A stretch of 64,000 nucleotides of DNA, taken from Durusdinium trenchii (Eukaryota > Sar > Dinophyceae > Suessiales > Symbiodiniaceae). The notes beneath the pieces were generated by a model. That model worked only from the letters and a program-made list of their open reading frames with translations. It did not search any database and had not been told where the DNA came from. The position numbers and the translations under genes are program-made. The DNA lies in contig CAXAMN010021224.1 in the NCBI GenBank assembly GCA_963970005.1, positions 260,528 through 324,527 on the forward strand, written 5' to 3'. Positions 46,277 through 56,081 of this stretch are shown here, one piece after another (the first letter of the stretch is position 1; each line of letters starts with the position of its first letter).

Positions 46277-46965
46277 GTGATCTCCTCTTCATCTTGTTGA
46301 TGACGATCACGACGTCTTCGATCGCCACCTTCGCTCTTCCTTAGCTCTTCACTTTCTTCCTCTTCTTCATCTTCATGACCTTCTCCTCGCTTCCACCTTT
46401 CAAAGTCTTCTCTTTTCATCTCTTCAAACCCTTCTTCTTCTTCCTTTAAAAAGGCAGGTCGCTTGACCTGGAGATGAAGCTCTTCGTTCGACGATGAGGT
46501 GGACTGGACAAGGCCATAGATCTGTGGAGCCTTCCGTGCTGCCGCCTTAGATTCACGAAGTTGTTCCTGGGTGAACAGCGGTTGCATGGTCTGAGGCTGT
46601 GGTGGAGCCAAAGGAGCCAACATCATTGGTTTGCCCTTGGGTCCCAAATCCCGCAGGCTTCCTTTCGAGCCCCCACTCTTGAACAGCTCACCTTCCGTAG
46701 GGCCTGTCGCCGAACCCAAAGGACCAGTGGTGGACCGATTCGGGGTGCTCACTTCCTTTCTTTCATCTTTCTTTTCATCTTCCAACACCTTCCCTTCTTC
46801 CTCTTTCACTTCAACAACTTCCAAGCCCCCATAGGCATCGTCGCGCCCGGGCTCCAGCTCATCGGATGGAGGAAGTGCCAGCGGTGGATCCATCGAGCGC
46901 CGGCGTCGAAGCATGGATGAGGAGTCAGGTGGTTGTGAAGAAAAACTTTGTTGCGTTGGGCTCAT
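46156..46965 (-). pseudogene. gag: gag, N-terminal segment
   Basis: Start chosen at the ATG in the primer site (46965), five bases inside the LTR. The same frame is open further up to 47127 within the LTR, but those residues are LTR sequence. The segment is 269 codons: a Ser/Gln/Pro-rich start, then acidic and basic low-complexity stretches (runs of Glu near the end), typical of a disordered gag N-terminus. The last 30-odd residues before the stop at 46156 look like an out-of-frame tail. The frame change to the next segment lies near 46205. No known fold is recognised. Confidence 0.6.
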
Positions 46966-46969
46966 ATCC
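46953..46969 (-). promoter_or_regulatory. Primer-binding site of half-tRNA-Met type
   Basis: Directly inside the 5' LTR the minus strand reads GGATATGAGCCCAACGC. Its complement resembles the D-side and anticodon stem-loop of a Met tRNA (a GGGCTCATA-type anticodon loop), not a tRNA 3' CCA end. Drosophila copia is known to prime from a cleaved initiator tRNA-Met with a similar site. The complement of the CAU anticodon is ATG at 46965-46963, which is in frame with gag. Confidence 0.65.
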
Positions 46970-47167
46970 TGTTGGTCAGGCATGGTCCAGTGCCAAGGAT
47001 TCCCCAAACACTTCTTTCCAAACCCTTCAAAAACAGCAGCTTCTTTTTTCTGCTTCTCTTGACCCGGTGTCACGGGTTTGATGGAGTGCGTCAACTCCAT
47101 TCGAAAAGGGCTGCAGCGAACCCTCAAAGTTCAAAAGCAAACATGCTAGGAGGCTATCGTATCAGCA
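46970..47167 (-). repeat. 5' LTR of the copia element
   Basis: Upstream LTR, 198 bp, same TG...CA ends as the copy at 38456. It should hold the promoter and the transcript start, but I cannot identify a TATA-type box. The gag reading frame is open backwards into this LTR as far as an ATG at 47127, so the LTR does not itself decide where translation starts. Confidence 0.93.
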
Positions 47168-47172
47168 GTAAC
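47168..47172. repeat. Candidate target-site duplication, right copy
   Basis: GTAAC immediately after the LTR end. It matches the left flank GTATC at four of five bases. Confidence 0.55.
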
Positions 47173-49010
47173 AATGGATGTCCCAATTTTCTCGCCAGGC
47201 ACCTTAATTCCGGGGTCACCAGGGGGGTGTTTCGCCCCAGCACATGTCACCTTGGGGATCTCGACCTTCACACCCCGAAGTAGTTGAGTCCAGGCGGGGA
47301 AGTAGTTGGGTCCAGGCCATACGACTGAGGGATGCGAACATCCACTGACTTCGAAGAAGTTCCAAAAGGCGAGTAGGAAGTTACTGAAACAGTGCGAAGG
47401 AAGATTGCAGAGACTGCAGAGACCTCACCAAAGAAGTGGATTTGGGTGTAACTGTTGTGAATTTCGCACCCAACTTCCCAAATCCATCATATGTCTCACA
47501 TGTAATCTAATCCATACCCACATCGCTTTGATCAGATATTTCTCCCCTGGCTCAACGCCGCGGGTACAGCCGAAGCAAAGCCGGTACAGCTCGGGTAGTC
47601 GCCGCGTGGGGGGCTGTTCTTCCACGCCTTTTTTGGGGGGTGGCCTGCCCGGTGGAGAGGGCATCTCGAAATCGATGATTCTGGGAAGATCGCCAGGAAA
47701 ACGATGAGACTGGAAGATTGGCCATTTGAAGTGGTTTGTTCAGATCATGCTTTTTCAGGGTACAGGGATTGTTGTTGGTGGCAATGGATTATGTTGTTTG
47801 ATGCCCGGATGTGTGTTGATGTGGGTTCTCAATTCAGAATTGAGCCACACGCCACGGAACAAAGCTGGAGAGAGCTCCTCCTCAGGTATTCAAACCGATT
47901 TTACATGTAGGGAATGGAACATTTGGAGGGATTTTGAGATCCTGTCATGAGCAACGCTCGGCAAAGAGCCAACTTGCATTTTCCACGTCACCAACTAAGA
48001 CAATAAACCAGACCTTATATGCTAGCGCGCAGAATTTCCATGTTTGTTGGTGTCCGGATCCGTTGTTTGACAACGGGATGCCGCATCTCCAAGGACCAGG
48101 AAGCCACAGGCCCAAAAAGCCCAAGAGGGCAAGCCCACAAAAAACCAGCCAGCGAAAGATTGGAGCATGACTCGTCGTCGAGATTTGAGATGCCGTGGTC
48201 GGTTTTGAGACTCGTTGTTCGACTGTTGAGTTGCAAAAGGGGCGCCCCAGCAATTGATTGGCTGGTTCACAGAATATTGATCCATTTTGATCCACACAAA
48301 ATTTATGAAAGACACAGGCAGCGTTAGGGTTTTATGGACACCTTGGTGGGAATAGAGTGTGATGAGAACTCAGGATAGCTCTTTGATGTGACTTGAATCC
48401 TTACCAGCAAGGCTTGAACCCCAAAAGGAACACATGCCGTAGCTTTCTTGAACCCCAATAGATGGATTGCGAATCCATAAAGAGACAGAGGCCCAAAAAC
48501 ACCACTTGAACCCAGAGACTCCATGTATGGCATATTGAGCTACATTGGAGTGGTTCGAGGGGTGAACGGTGAGTGTTTGGGGAGGGCTCCAGGACTGGTG
48601 TTCTACCAATCTTGGTGGGTTTCTTCTAGACGCGGCGCGGAAGTTTTCGATTGATGAGTCACTAGACTGGCAAGTGTCAAATTTGAATCGTATGCTGGGC
48701 TGTGCACAACTTTGCGATGCGTCCTGGGTGTTCTCATTCGCTCGCAAGTTCTGACAGATCATCTCAAACATGGAGAAATGATCTGTCCTTAGATCAGCGC
48801 GGGTCACGTGGAAGCTGCTTTCTTTGATTGTTTAATGTGCTTTTTAATATAAAGCATATTATCTTATAATATCTTATATAAAGACCATGAGTTGATGTGC
48901 GGATCTGCCCAGTCCTGCTTTTCCTTCGACATGACAACCCAAGCCAACCCACTCGCACTTGCAAAGGAATCTCCGATCCATCTCAAGTGCACACTTCGCC
49001 CTGTCCCTAC

Positions 49011-49092
49011 GCCTCCAAGTACCTCCTCAGAAGGTATGACTGGACCCTCCAAACCCACCCCAGTCCCACCTTCTCAGATGGTACTTGGAGGC
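49011..49092. repeat. Hairpin repeat, GCCTCCAAGTACC ends
   Basis: 13-bp perfect outer ends. Minus-strand loop GGTGGGTTTGGAGGGTC at 49043-49059. Confidence 0.86.
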
Positions 49093-49220
49093 CAAACGGG
49101 TGTATTTCACCTAGGGCTCCTGGCCTACCTCCAACTACGGCAGCCGCCGCGTGGGTGCGAACTGCCGAAGAGACGGAGATCATAGGGTCATACATGGCGC
49201 ATTGACATGAGAACATCATG

Positions 49221-49312
49221 CCCAGACACTCCATGTATGCCATATATGCTTACATTGGGGTGGTGCCAGGGGGGTCAATGTAGGCACATATAGCATACAT
49301 GGAGTGTCTGGG
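49221..49312. repeat. MITE-like hairpin, 20-bp perfect terminal inverted repeats
   Basis: Arms CCCAGACACTCCATGTATGC at 49221-49240 and its complement at 49293-49312. The loop has GGGGTGGTGCCAGGGGGGTC. An 11-bp direct repeat ATGAGAACATC flanks it (49207-49217 and 49313-49323), consistent with a target duplication. Confidence 0.9.
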
Positions 49313-49653
49313 ATGAGAACATCTTGAAACCCCCAGACGGCGACCCTGGACCCTCCGGAACCAGGGGCCGTACCCGAATCCTCGGGTCAGGGGTCCGGAC
49401 CTTCGAAACCCAATCCCTACGGTTTTGAGGGACCAGTCGAGCTGTGAACGGAGCATCTGGGTTATTATAATTTGCAAACCACCTTGGACCTATTCAGTTC
49501 GACTGGAGACTCTATTTCTTTGTGAGCTTAAGCCTAATTAATTCAGTGACCCGGTGGCTCTTCGTTCACAAACAGGGTCCGGTCCTGCCATGCCATGTAT
49601 GGACCCACCACTCTTCCAATCTCCACCGCCCTGGCTCGGTTGAATCCGGTTTC

Positions 49654-49682
49654 GGTGGTGGTGGTGGTGGTGGTGGTGGTGG
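49654..49682. repeat. GGT microsatellite
   Basis: Nine or more GGT units. It gives false poly-His and poly-Thr frames on the minus strand. Confidence 0.92.
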
Positions 49683-49921
49683 ACTCCTCGGTTTCGGTAG
49701 ACTGGTCGCCGATCCGTGAGCCGTGAGCCGAGCTGCAAACCGTTTGGAGGAACACGCGCCAGAATCCCATTATCATCCACTCATATTATCCACTCAGTTA
49801 GGGACCAAACACCCACCCCTTTGTGACTCCTGACTCCCGGATTGAATCCTTCTAGGGACTTGTCCTAGGAGGGCCATTTAATTTTGGATTTTTTGTTGTT
49901 TCCTTTTTTTTGATTTTCTTT

Positions 49922-50040
49922 GTTTTTCGTGGCTTCTGGCTTCTGGCTTCTGTGGCTTCTGGCTTTTGTGGCTTTTGCCTTTCATAGCTTCTGTGGCTTT
50001 TGGCTTTCGTGGCTTCTGTGGCTTTTGCCGCTTTTGTTTT
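49922..50040. repeat. Degenerate GGCTTCTGTGGCTTTT tandem repeat
   Basis: Irregular 8-16 bp units made of GGCTTCT and GGCTTTT. It creates Phe/Leu/Trp-rich false frames. Confidence 0.8.
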
Positions 50041-50045
50041 TTTGG

Positions 50046-50079
50046 CCTATCCATCTATCTGTCTATGTCTATCTGTCTA

Positions 50080-50114
<35 letters not shown>

Positions 50115-50117
50115 TTG
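50046..50117. repeat. CTAT/CTTT microsatellite
   Basis: Imperfect TCTATCTG units, then pure CTAT, then CTTT. It lies about 270 bp upstream of the LINE border repeat. Confidence 0.88.
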
Positions 50118-50187
50118 GCAGCTGTTCTCCTTTCTCTTTTTGCATTTGCTTTTCCTGTTGTTTGCGTTGCAGAGACGAAACCAAACA

Positions 50188-50218
50188 AGGAAGCAAGCAA
50201 GCAAGCAAGCAAGCAAGC
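50188..50218. repeat. GCAA microsatellite
   Basis: Seven or more GCAA units in a low-complexity block. The Gln/Ala/Ser/Lys-repeat frames here are products of the repeat and do not indicate a gene. Confidence 0.9.
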
Positions 50219-50287
50219 ACGAGCTGCTCACCTTTGGATCTGGTGTGCTGCTGGGGGGGGCGCTGCGCACCCCCCCAACCCCCCGCG

Positions 50288-50335
50288 CCACGAAATCTGC
50301 ACTTCATCCCCGACACCCGCGCCTGCCACGAAATC
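50288..50335. repeat. Two copies of the 42-bp-minisatellite core upstream of the LINE
   Basis: CCACGAAATCTGCACTTCAT and, 38 bp on, GCGCCTGCCACGAAATC: the core of the array at 57692, same orientation, just outside the other end of the LINE. Confidence 0.8.
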
Positions 50336-50387
50336 AATATTTTAAGGTGAACTCCCCGGTGCAAAACTTCCTAACCAAGCAAACATG

Positions 50388-50410
50388 CTATCTATCTATC
50401 TATCTATCTA
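50388..50410. repeat. CTAT microsatellite, upstream LINE border
   Basis: About six CTAT units just before the first LINE coding frame. The same repeat borders the other end of the element. Confidence 0.9.
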
Positions 50411-50499
50411 CCTTTCAGCTTCGAATGGCCATGCCCGGCCGCGTCCCTTTGATCATGCCATGACCCGGTTGTGTATCCGGGCTTCGTTGGGTCTCGCCT

Positions 50500-51300
50500 T
50501 TGTTCTGGCTTGGCTGGATCCTTGGTGGACCTCCCCATTGGAGATTGCAGGCCATTCGCTCCTGCTCGGTCCCAATTCCGAGCCATTGGCACCGCAGCAT
50601 TGCTTTCATAGCAATTTTGTGTTGGTGTCAGTGGAAAGGGCAGGGTTGGACAGAGGCCGTGGTCTGTCCTGGAGGGGATATGTGGTCAAGAAGATCTTCC
50701 CAAGGCCCCCCCAAATCCCACGGCAATGGGCTTGGAGCATCCCACGGGATGAAAGTTTGCAAGAGAAGTTTCATGCGAGCTCAACGTCGTCTGGCTCTGC
50801 ATGGTATGACCATTTATCATGGAAAAGCTTATACTGGACCGGTCCTGACTCTGCCATCAGCACCTATGAAGCCATCCGGCCTTCCACAAAGGAATACTCG
50901 AGCCAGACCCAGGTTTTCCATCATGAGTTGGAATTGCATGAGTCTTGCTGCTGATACCTTTGCTGAGCTTCTCATATGGGCCGAGATCCAGGGCATTGAG
51001 GCAATGCTGATACAGAGCACCAAGTGGACGCTTGAAGAGCCCTGCACATCCAGAGGATTCCACGTTGTGCCTTCACCGGAGTTGCACAAGGCAGGAGGGG
51101 GACTCCTCACAATTGTCAAGGCAACCCTGTGTCCCATGGACTGCGTAAGCTATCAGGATGTAATTCCTGGTCGATTGCTTCACGTTCGTTGTCACTTGCC
51201 AAAAACTTCCATAGATTTGATCAACATTTATCAATTTCCGTCGGGTTCAACTCAACTTCGACCAGAACCAATGAAGCATAGATTGGAGGTATGGACCTAA
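50500..51300 (+). pseudogene. LINE endonuclease, N-terminal half
   Basis: 266 codons; the convincing part begins about residue 88 (KRSFMRAQRRLALHGMTIYH). RPRFSIMSWNCMSLA (137-150) is the first EEP motif, with the metal-binding Asn in WN (145). The second motif, normally QETH, reads QSTKW (172-176), so the metal-binding Glu is missing. GGGLLTIVK (199-207) and GRLLHVRCHL (224-233) are typical EEP strands. The enzyme would nick target DNA to prime reverse transcription. Reading jumps frame at about 51295. The first 85 residues overlap another open frame (50385-50770) and neither is certain. Confidence 0.75.
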
Positions 51301-52355
51301 CTCCGACATTTGCTGCACAGCATGCCTGTACGACATCTCATGGTCTTGGTGATTTCAACACGGTGCTGCCAAACTCTCGGAGTGTGAAAGCCTCGGATTG
51401 TGATATTTTTCACCATCTACTCAAGGACTACAATTTGACCAATCTGAGGACGCATGACTCCACTCCCAGCTATGTTGGACCTCGAGGATCCTCAACCATC
51501 GATCATCTCTTCCTGAGACAGGCTCAATGTGATAGAGATGCAAGACAAGCCAGGTGCATCCCAACCTTCCCCCTGCTTCAGGCCAGGGAGTATCCGGATC
51601 ACAGGCCTGTGGTCTGCAGTGTGCGGAAGGACTGGCAGGTGTGGGTTCACAACAAAAAAGAAGAAACGAAAGTATTGGCCTCCAAACATGCCAAGGCTCT
51701 TACACATGCTGCACAGGCTAACATGCCAAGCTGGAACAACTTTTTGGACCAGGCCGCCTTGAGTTTACAGAACCCGCTGATGCATGATCCGGATCAAGTG
51801 ACTTCAAATATTCTTTCATTGAGTACACGGGCAACATGCAGATTGGATCCCAATATGCCACTGTGGCTTCAACCAGAATCTCAATCTCTGGTGGCAAGGA
51901 AGTGGAAGCACCTGTTCTGGGCCAGAAGCAGCAAAGGAGACCTTCAAGGCATCATTCAAAGATGGAAACATTGGACTTTGTTTCACAAATACAATACATT
52001 GTTGAAGCAGCATTGCCATGCCAAGCGCAGATCCAGAGTCCGTCAAATTACTGAGAATGCAGCGTCAGCCGCCATCAGGAATGATTCCAGGGCTTTGTAT
52101 GAAGCTGTACGACAACTCACACCCAAACAGGCACGTCGGGCCATCAGATTTCGAGGAGAACGTGGTCAAACTCTATCACCAGCAGAAGAATTAGAGTTGT
52201 TGTGCAAACATTTCCAGGCAATTTTTGGCACGGAAGCTGAAGAGCAGTTGATGAAATGTGCTCCATGGATTCCTTCGTATGAAGCATTGTACAAGCAACT
52301 TCGGATGCAAAAAGCAGTAAAGCAGTTGCTCCAGGTACGTTGCCCAACGTTGTGA
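51291..52355 (+). pseudogene. LINE endonuclease, C-terminal half, and linker
   Basis: 354 codons. GDFN (20-23, catalytic Asp and Asn), SSTIDHLFL (67-75) and YPDHRPV (101-107, where SDH is usual) complete the EEP fold. The following 230 residues are a mainly helical, basic linker leading to the reverse transcriptase, with a block (TPKQARRAIRFRGERG, 274-289) like the region upstream of RT in other LINEs. It ends in a frameshift near 52335. Confidence 0.8.
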
Positions 52356-53377
52356 TCCAGAACCTTGCAGATTCATTGGCCTATTGGTTGGAAACTAACC
52401 TTCATGCCAAATGGCAAGACTCTCCTCAAATACCACAGGGTTGGAAGGATGCACATCTTTCGTTTCTGGCGAAACGGAAAGTTGTTTCTCCATCCGATTT
52501 GAGGCCTATTGCCTTGACCTGTGGCTTGGGCAAAGCGGTCTTGGGAGCGTACATGCAAGAGGCAAGAAAGTACATGATGCATGTGCTCCAGACATATCCG
52601 ATTTTTGCATACCTTCCCAATCGTGGTGTACAAGAAGCACTGTATCTGGCACATCACTTCTGTTTTGAAGTACGTGAATACTGTCAACAGCTTCGTCCAG
52701 GTCCATGGAAGACAAAAAGCAGCACAGGCGGTGGTCTCATTTTGTCGATGGACTTGCAGCAAGCATATGACCGCCTACCCAGGCATCACTTGGCGGAAGG
52801 TCTGGCCCTTTGCGGATGTCCACCCAACATACAAACAGTTTTACTTCAATGGCTTTTTGAGGCCCAATATCATCTACGGCACAGAGGCCTGAGCCAGGGT
52901 GTAGCTCCCTCTAGAGGAGTGCGACAAGGATGCAAGGCCTCGCCATTGGAGTGGACAGCTTTTCTTTTGCTGGTCTGCCATCACATTGGCCTACAAGTGT
53001 CCCATCAGGGACCACAAGCCGCCTTTGAGTGGATTTGCAATCACCTCATAACATATGCTGACGATTTGTTGTGCAAATGGTGGATTCGGAGTGCCAGTGA
53101 GTTTGAGCAAGTTGTACATCAAATTGGTGAAATTTTTGACATCAAAAGACCGCAGTTTTGTGTCGATTGGAAGGCAAGGAATGAAGTCACGCTTCAAAAG
53201 GTACATTCACACACACCAAGGAGACAAATGGTGGGTGGTTCCTCGCTCCAGGGTCAGACCTGGGTCAAACTGGTGCAACAACATGTGTACCTGGGTGCCA
53301 AGTTGTCCTTTTTTGCTTTGAGCAACAGACACTTCAGCACCGTCTTCACCTTGGCAGAGTCACCTTCCTTCGTATGA
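52340..53377 (+). pseudogene. LINE reverse transcriptase
   Basis: 345 codons covering fingers and palm. DLRPIALTCGLGKAV (53-67); LSMDLQQAYDRLPR (135-148, first catalytic Asp D138); SRGVRQGCKASPLEW (191-205), the non-LTR GVRQGC motif; and ITYADDLLCKW (237-247), the YADD box with both Asp present. These are the expected motifs in order and spacing for a non-LTR enzyme. The last 20 residues are out of frame; the thumb continues from 53374 in the next frame. Confidence 0.92.
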
Positions 53378-53520
53378 AGCCCTGGTTCACATGTCGACAC
53401 GCCCTCACAAGTAGAGACAGAGCACGTCTGTGGTCCACGTGCGTTCTCTCCAGCTACCTGCATGGCATCGGAAGCAGTGGACTTCGGAAGGAAGGGCTTC
53501 AACTGATTTGCAACAGATAT
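53374..53520 (+). pseudogene. Reverse transcriptase thumb segment
   Basis: A short bridge in its own frame between the palm and the finger chain: MKPWFTCRHALTSRDRARLW then LSSYLHGIGSSGL, a block usual downstream of the YADD domain in this LINE type. After about 53500 the protein continues in the frame of the next entry (DLQQISLGIIRRIGKSPQH). Confidence 0.6.
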
Positions 53521-55607
53521 CGCTCGGAATCATCAGAAGAATTGGCAAATCTCCGCAACACGTCACACATGAACCAACTCGCGCGGTACTTCAGAGACTG
53601 GGACTTCAAGCACCCTCGAAACTTCTCCAGGACAGATGGAACAAAACCTTCACCAAGTTCCACGCAGTCTGCGGGGGCCTTTCAAAGGATGACTTTTTGC
53701 ATCGTATTCCCATTGGAAGGATTCAACAACGAGTGATGCAAGTGTTCCAGGAATCTGATCATCCTCCTGAGCCTGGTGCTGATGTGGTGCCCACGCAATT
53801 AGCTTGTACGTACTGCAATCAAGTCTTTGACAGTCAGGCAATGTTACATCGACATTTGTCCAAGAGACACAAAGCAACACCCAATTTTGAACGATTTGTG
53901 AACTTGAGAGATGCTCTACAGGGTAAACCACAATGCACGCATTGCAATAAGAAGTTTGCACTTTGGACTGGACTGATCCATGATATTGAGTTCACAAGTT
54001 GTCCCAGCTTTGATTTGCACAAGACCTGGCAGGTACCGCCCTGTGACCAAGAAGACCTTCGTCAATATGTCTCCTGGGAGGCACTATGTGGAAGACAGGA
54101 CCTCATCGAGTGGTTCAGATCACATTGTGTCGTATGTGCTCGGGCCTTTCAGAATGGCAAAGATATTCTCAGACACCTTGCTCGTTGTCACCACTCCATG
54201 TGGGAAGCCTCGAAATCCAGGATGGCGGAGATCGTGATCAGGTTGAACACCACCAAGGCCTGCTTGGCCTGCGGCCTTGCACAGGCCGCTACTCACAGCT
54301 GCCATGTTCTCAGACAGTTTGCCATTGTGCTCATCATGTGTGAACAGGATCTATGGTCCCAGGACCTTCTGAAGGAGCCGGTTTCCAGTCTGGCACCTGC
54401 AAAGCCGGACCCAGACAACCCTCTGCCTGAGAATGTGAAGCGCCGCAAGATTGGTCCCACTACGGCCAAAGAAAGGGACTTTCAGCCAGCAAGAGACTCA
54501 GCGGATGGAACTCCAACGTGCAGTCACTGCATGAGAACACTGGCCTCCTTCATCTCCCTTCGGAATCACATTGAAAATGGTTGCCGACACTTCACTGCCA
54601 ATAGACCTCCGGGGAACCATGTCCCATGCTTGTGGCCCCAACTTCAAAGACTCTCTCAGGTGCAGGACGTGGATCCGATCCAGCTGCATTTTGTGTGGCA
54701 GGCAATCTCGGAAACCGGGTGGCATTGCACAGCACTTGGTACAGGATCATGCGGAACAACTTGGAGCTGCACGGGCATTGGAATCCAGATATCAAATATT
54801 GCAGTTGCCAGTGGCAAACCATGCCTTTGTGGGAATCACTCCACTAAACGTGGACACAAATGTGTGGTCTTCACGCACTTGGCCCTGCTTCATCTTGCAT
54901 CCTCCCAGCAATCTGCAACAGAGAAGAGTGCTCCTGCTCAGGCGAGCCCATCACCCATGGCTCCACAGGACTACTGGGACGACAAGCAATGGTGTTTGTG
55001 GCTCAGCAATCATTGCAGTGTTTGCAACATGGCATGCACACCCAAAGAGATTGTTGAGCACCTTCAACAGTGCCATGGAGAGCTCATTCCTGATGCAGTG
55101 GAAGCACTTCCTCACTGCTTAAGCCCGACGCCCTTCTGTTGCTCATACTGCTGGCAGGCAAGTGAGATCATAGATTCCTGTCCGCTCTCGTTGAACCTTG
55201 CGGTACACTGGTGGAGCCATGCCTCACTTCGAGATCTCAGCAGACGACATGATGGGGCAAATCTCGGACACCTTCGGCAACCTGATCGAAGGGTCGAAAC
55301 CGCAATCCCTGAAAAGACCGAAACACGAGCTGGATGGGGGATCAAGAGACACCTCAGACCAACAGCCAAACCTGATCCAGATGCTAGCCTCTCTGGCCCT
55401 TCGACACGAGAGTCAGCTCCAGGCGATTGCAATTCAGGACACCTTCATTCTGTCCCTACAACCGGGCCAGTCCAGTCTCATCCCGTTGATTCAGCAGTCA
55501 ACGCAACAATGGAAGCAAGATGTGGAAAAGAAGCAGGCCACAATGTCCCTACAACTGAAGTTGATCACCACGATCACTCAAACCCTCGAGCTTGGAAAGA
55601 ATGTTGA
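53430..55607 (+). pseudogene. LINE C-terminal chain of C2H2 zinc fingers
   Basis: 725 open codons. Residues 25-60 finish the RT thumb (IIRRIGKSPQHVTHEP). Fingers: C126-x2-C129-x12-H142-x4-H147; a degenerate one at C169/C172; C233-x2-C236-x12-H249-x4-H254; CLAC at 278-281; and a C2HC type C364-x2-C367-x12-H380-x4-C385. A further CSVC...H-x4-H finger lies near 55016-55080. Between about 54590 and 54890 the true reading appears to be in another frame. From about 55219 onward this frame is a shadow of the second unit. The fingers probably bind nucleic acid, perhaps target or template, by analogy with other LINEs. Confidence 0.75.
54571..54890 (+). pseudogene. Zinc-finger segment in an alternative frame
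   Basis: Open frame overlapping the finger chain. It holds a canonical finger, CILC-x12-H-x4-H (about 54675-54740), followed by a helical stretch (AEQLGAARALESRYQILQLP). The overlapping frame has no motif here, so a pair of compensating frameshifts is inferred. Confidence 0.55.
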
Positions 55608-55725
55608 AGGTGGCCCAAGCTCAGCCTACAATGGAGATTTGGCAAGAAGCCCTGGAGCATCAGCTGATCACGGAGAGCGGGAGTTGGAACTACCTGACTT
55701 GGAATCAAAAGGAGCGGCAACTTAA
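55219..55725 (+). pseudogene. Second LINE unit, N-terminal helical segment
   Basis: An ATG at 55219 (MPHFEISADDMMGQ) starts a frame overlapping the end of the finger chain. Residues 20-60 are charged and polar. Residues 60-125 (LIQMLASLALRHESQLQAI... and WKQDVEKKQATMSLQLKLIT) look like long amphipathic helices, possibly a coiled coil. It ends at TAA 55723, after which the same frame stays open. I recognise no domain here. It may be the N-terminus of the protein carrying the protease domain. Confidence 0.5.
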
Positions 55726-56081
55726 GTGATGAACAAGCAGGCCATCACAATGACGAGCATGCAGAGTCTGCTCGAGGAATTGGTCGACTTGACCAGAGAT
55801 CCAACGGCAGTGGTCAGGTTCAAATCCCTGAAGGCCAGCGATCAGGACTCAGCACAGCTGAAAGTCCTTCCGTGGATGCTCCAGATCACCACAGGCTGTA
55901 CGAGGTCTTGCAGATGCTCTCGATGTCAGGGGTGTGGAGCCCAATTGTGGGAAGGCTCCGTCCACACACAGTGAGGGAGAATCGCCTGGCAGCCAATTTG
56001 GCGAAGGCATCCTCTGGCCAATCGAGAAGGAGACAATCATGGGTGGTTGATGGCCGTACGGTTGAGCAACACCGGCAATGA
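55726..56081 (+). pseudogene. Second LINE unit, linker segment
   Basis: It continues past the TAA (MQSLLEELVDLTRDPTAVVR), then switches frame near 55860 to read YEVLQMLSMSGVWSPIVGRL and PHTVRENRLAANLAKASSG. Both parts have ordinary protein composition. It returns to the first frame near 56030, just before the protease Cys box. There is no recognised domain. Confidence 0.4.

Larger units (their letters stand above)
38456..47167 (-). mobile_element. Ty1/copia-type LTR retrotransposon, full length but frameshifted
   Basis: An 8.7-kb element bounded by two 198-bp direct repeats that start TG and end CA. On the minus strand the order is LTR, tRNA-derived primer site, gag, protease, methyltransferase-like region, integrase, reverse transcriptase, RNase H, C-terminal extension, purine tract, LTR. 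Integrase before reverse transcriptase is the copia order. Coding sequence is split over all three minus frames with about eight frame changes and one in-frame stop, so this copy cannot make the full polyprotein as written. The LTRs differ at only two positions, so insertion looks recent. The imperfect 5-bp flanks (GTATC and GTAAC) fit a target duplication with one later change. Clade placement would need an RT phylogeny. Confidence 0.93.
47173..49920. other. Intergenic between the two retroelements
   Basis: Two hairpins (49011 and 49221) and the GGT tract only. Open frames at 47306-47707 and 48370-48807 have no recognisable domain and no splice-like borders. Confidence 0.55.

Noticed and set aside
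42855..46344. Plus-strand frames opposite the copia element, such as 44518-45255
   Set aside because: Shadows of the minus-strand coding sequence, with Leu/Phe/Ser bias from antisense of Glu/Lys-rich protein.
49538..49780. Poly-His and poly-Thr frames
   Set aside because: Products of the GGT microsatellite.
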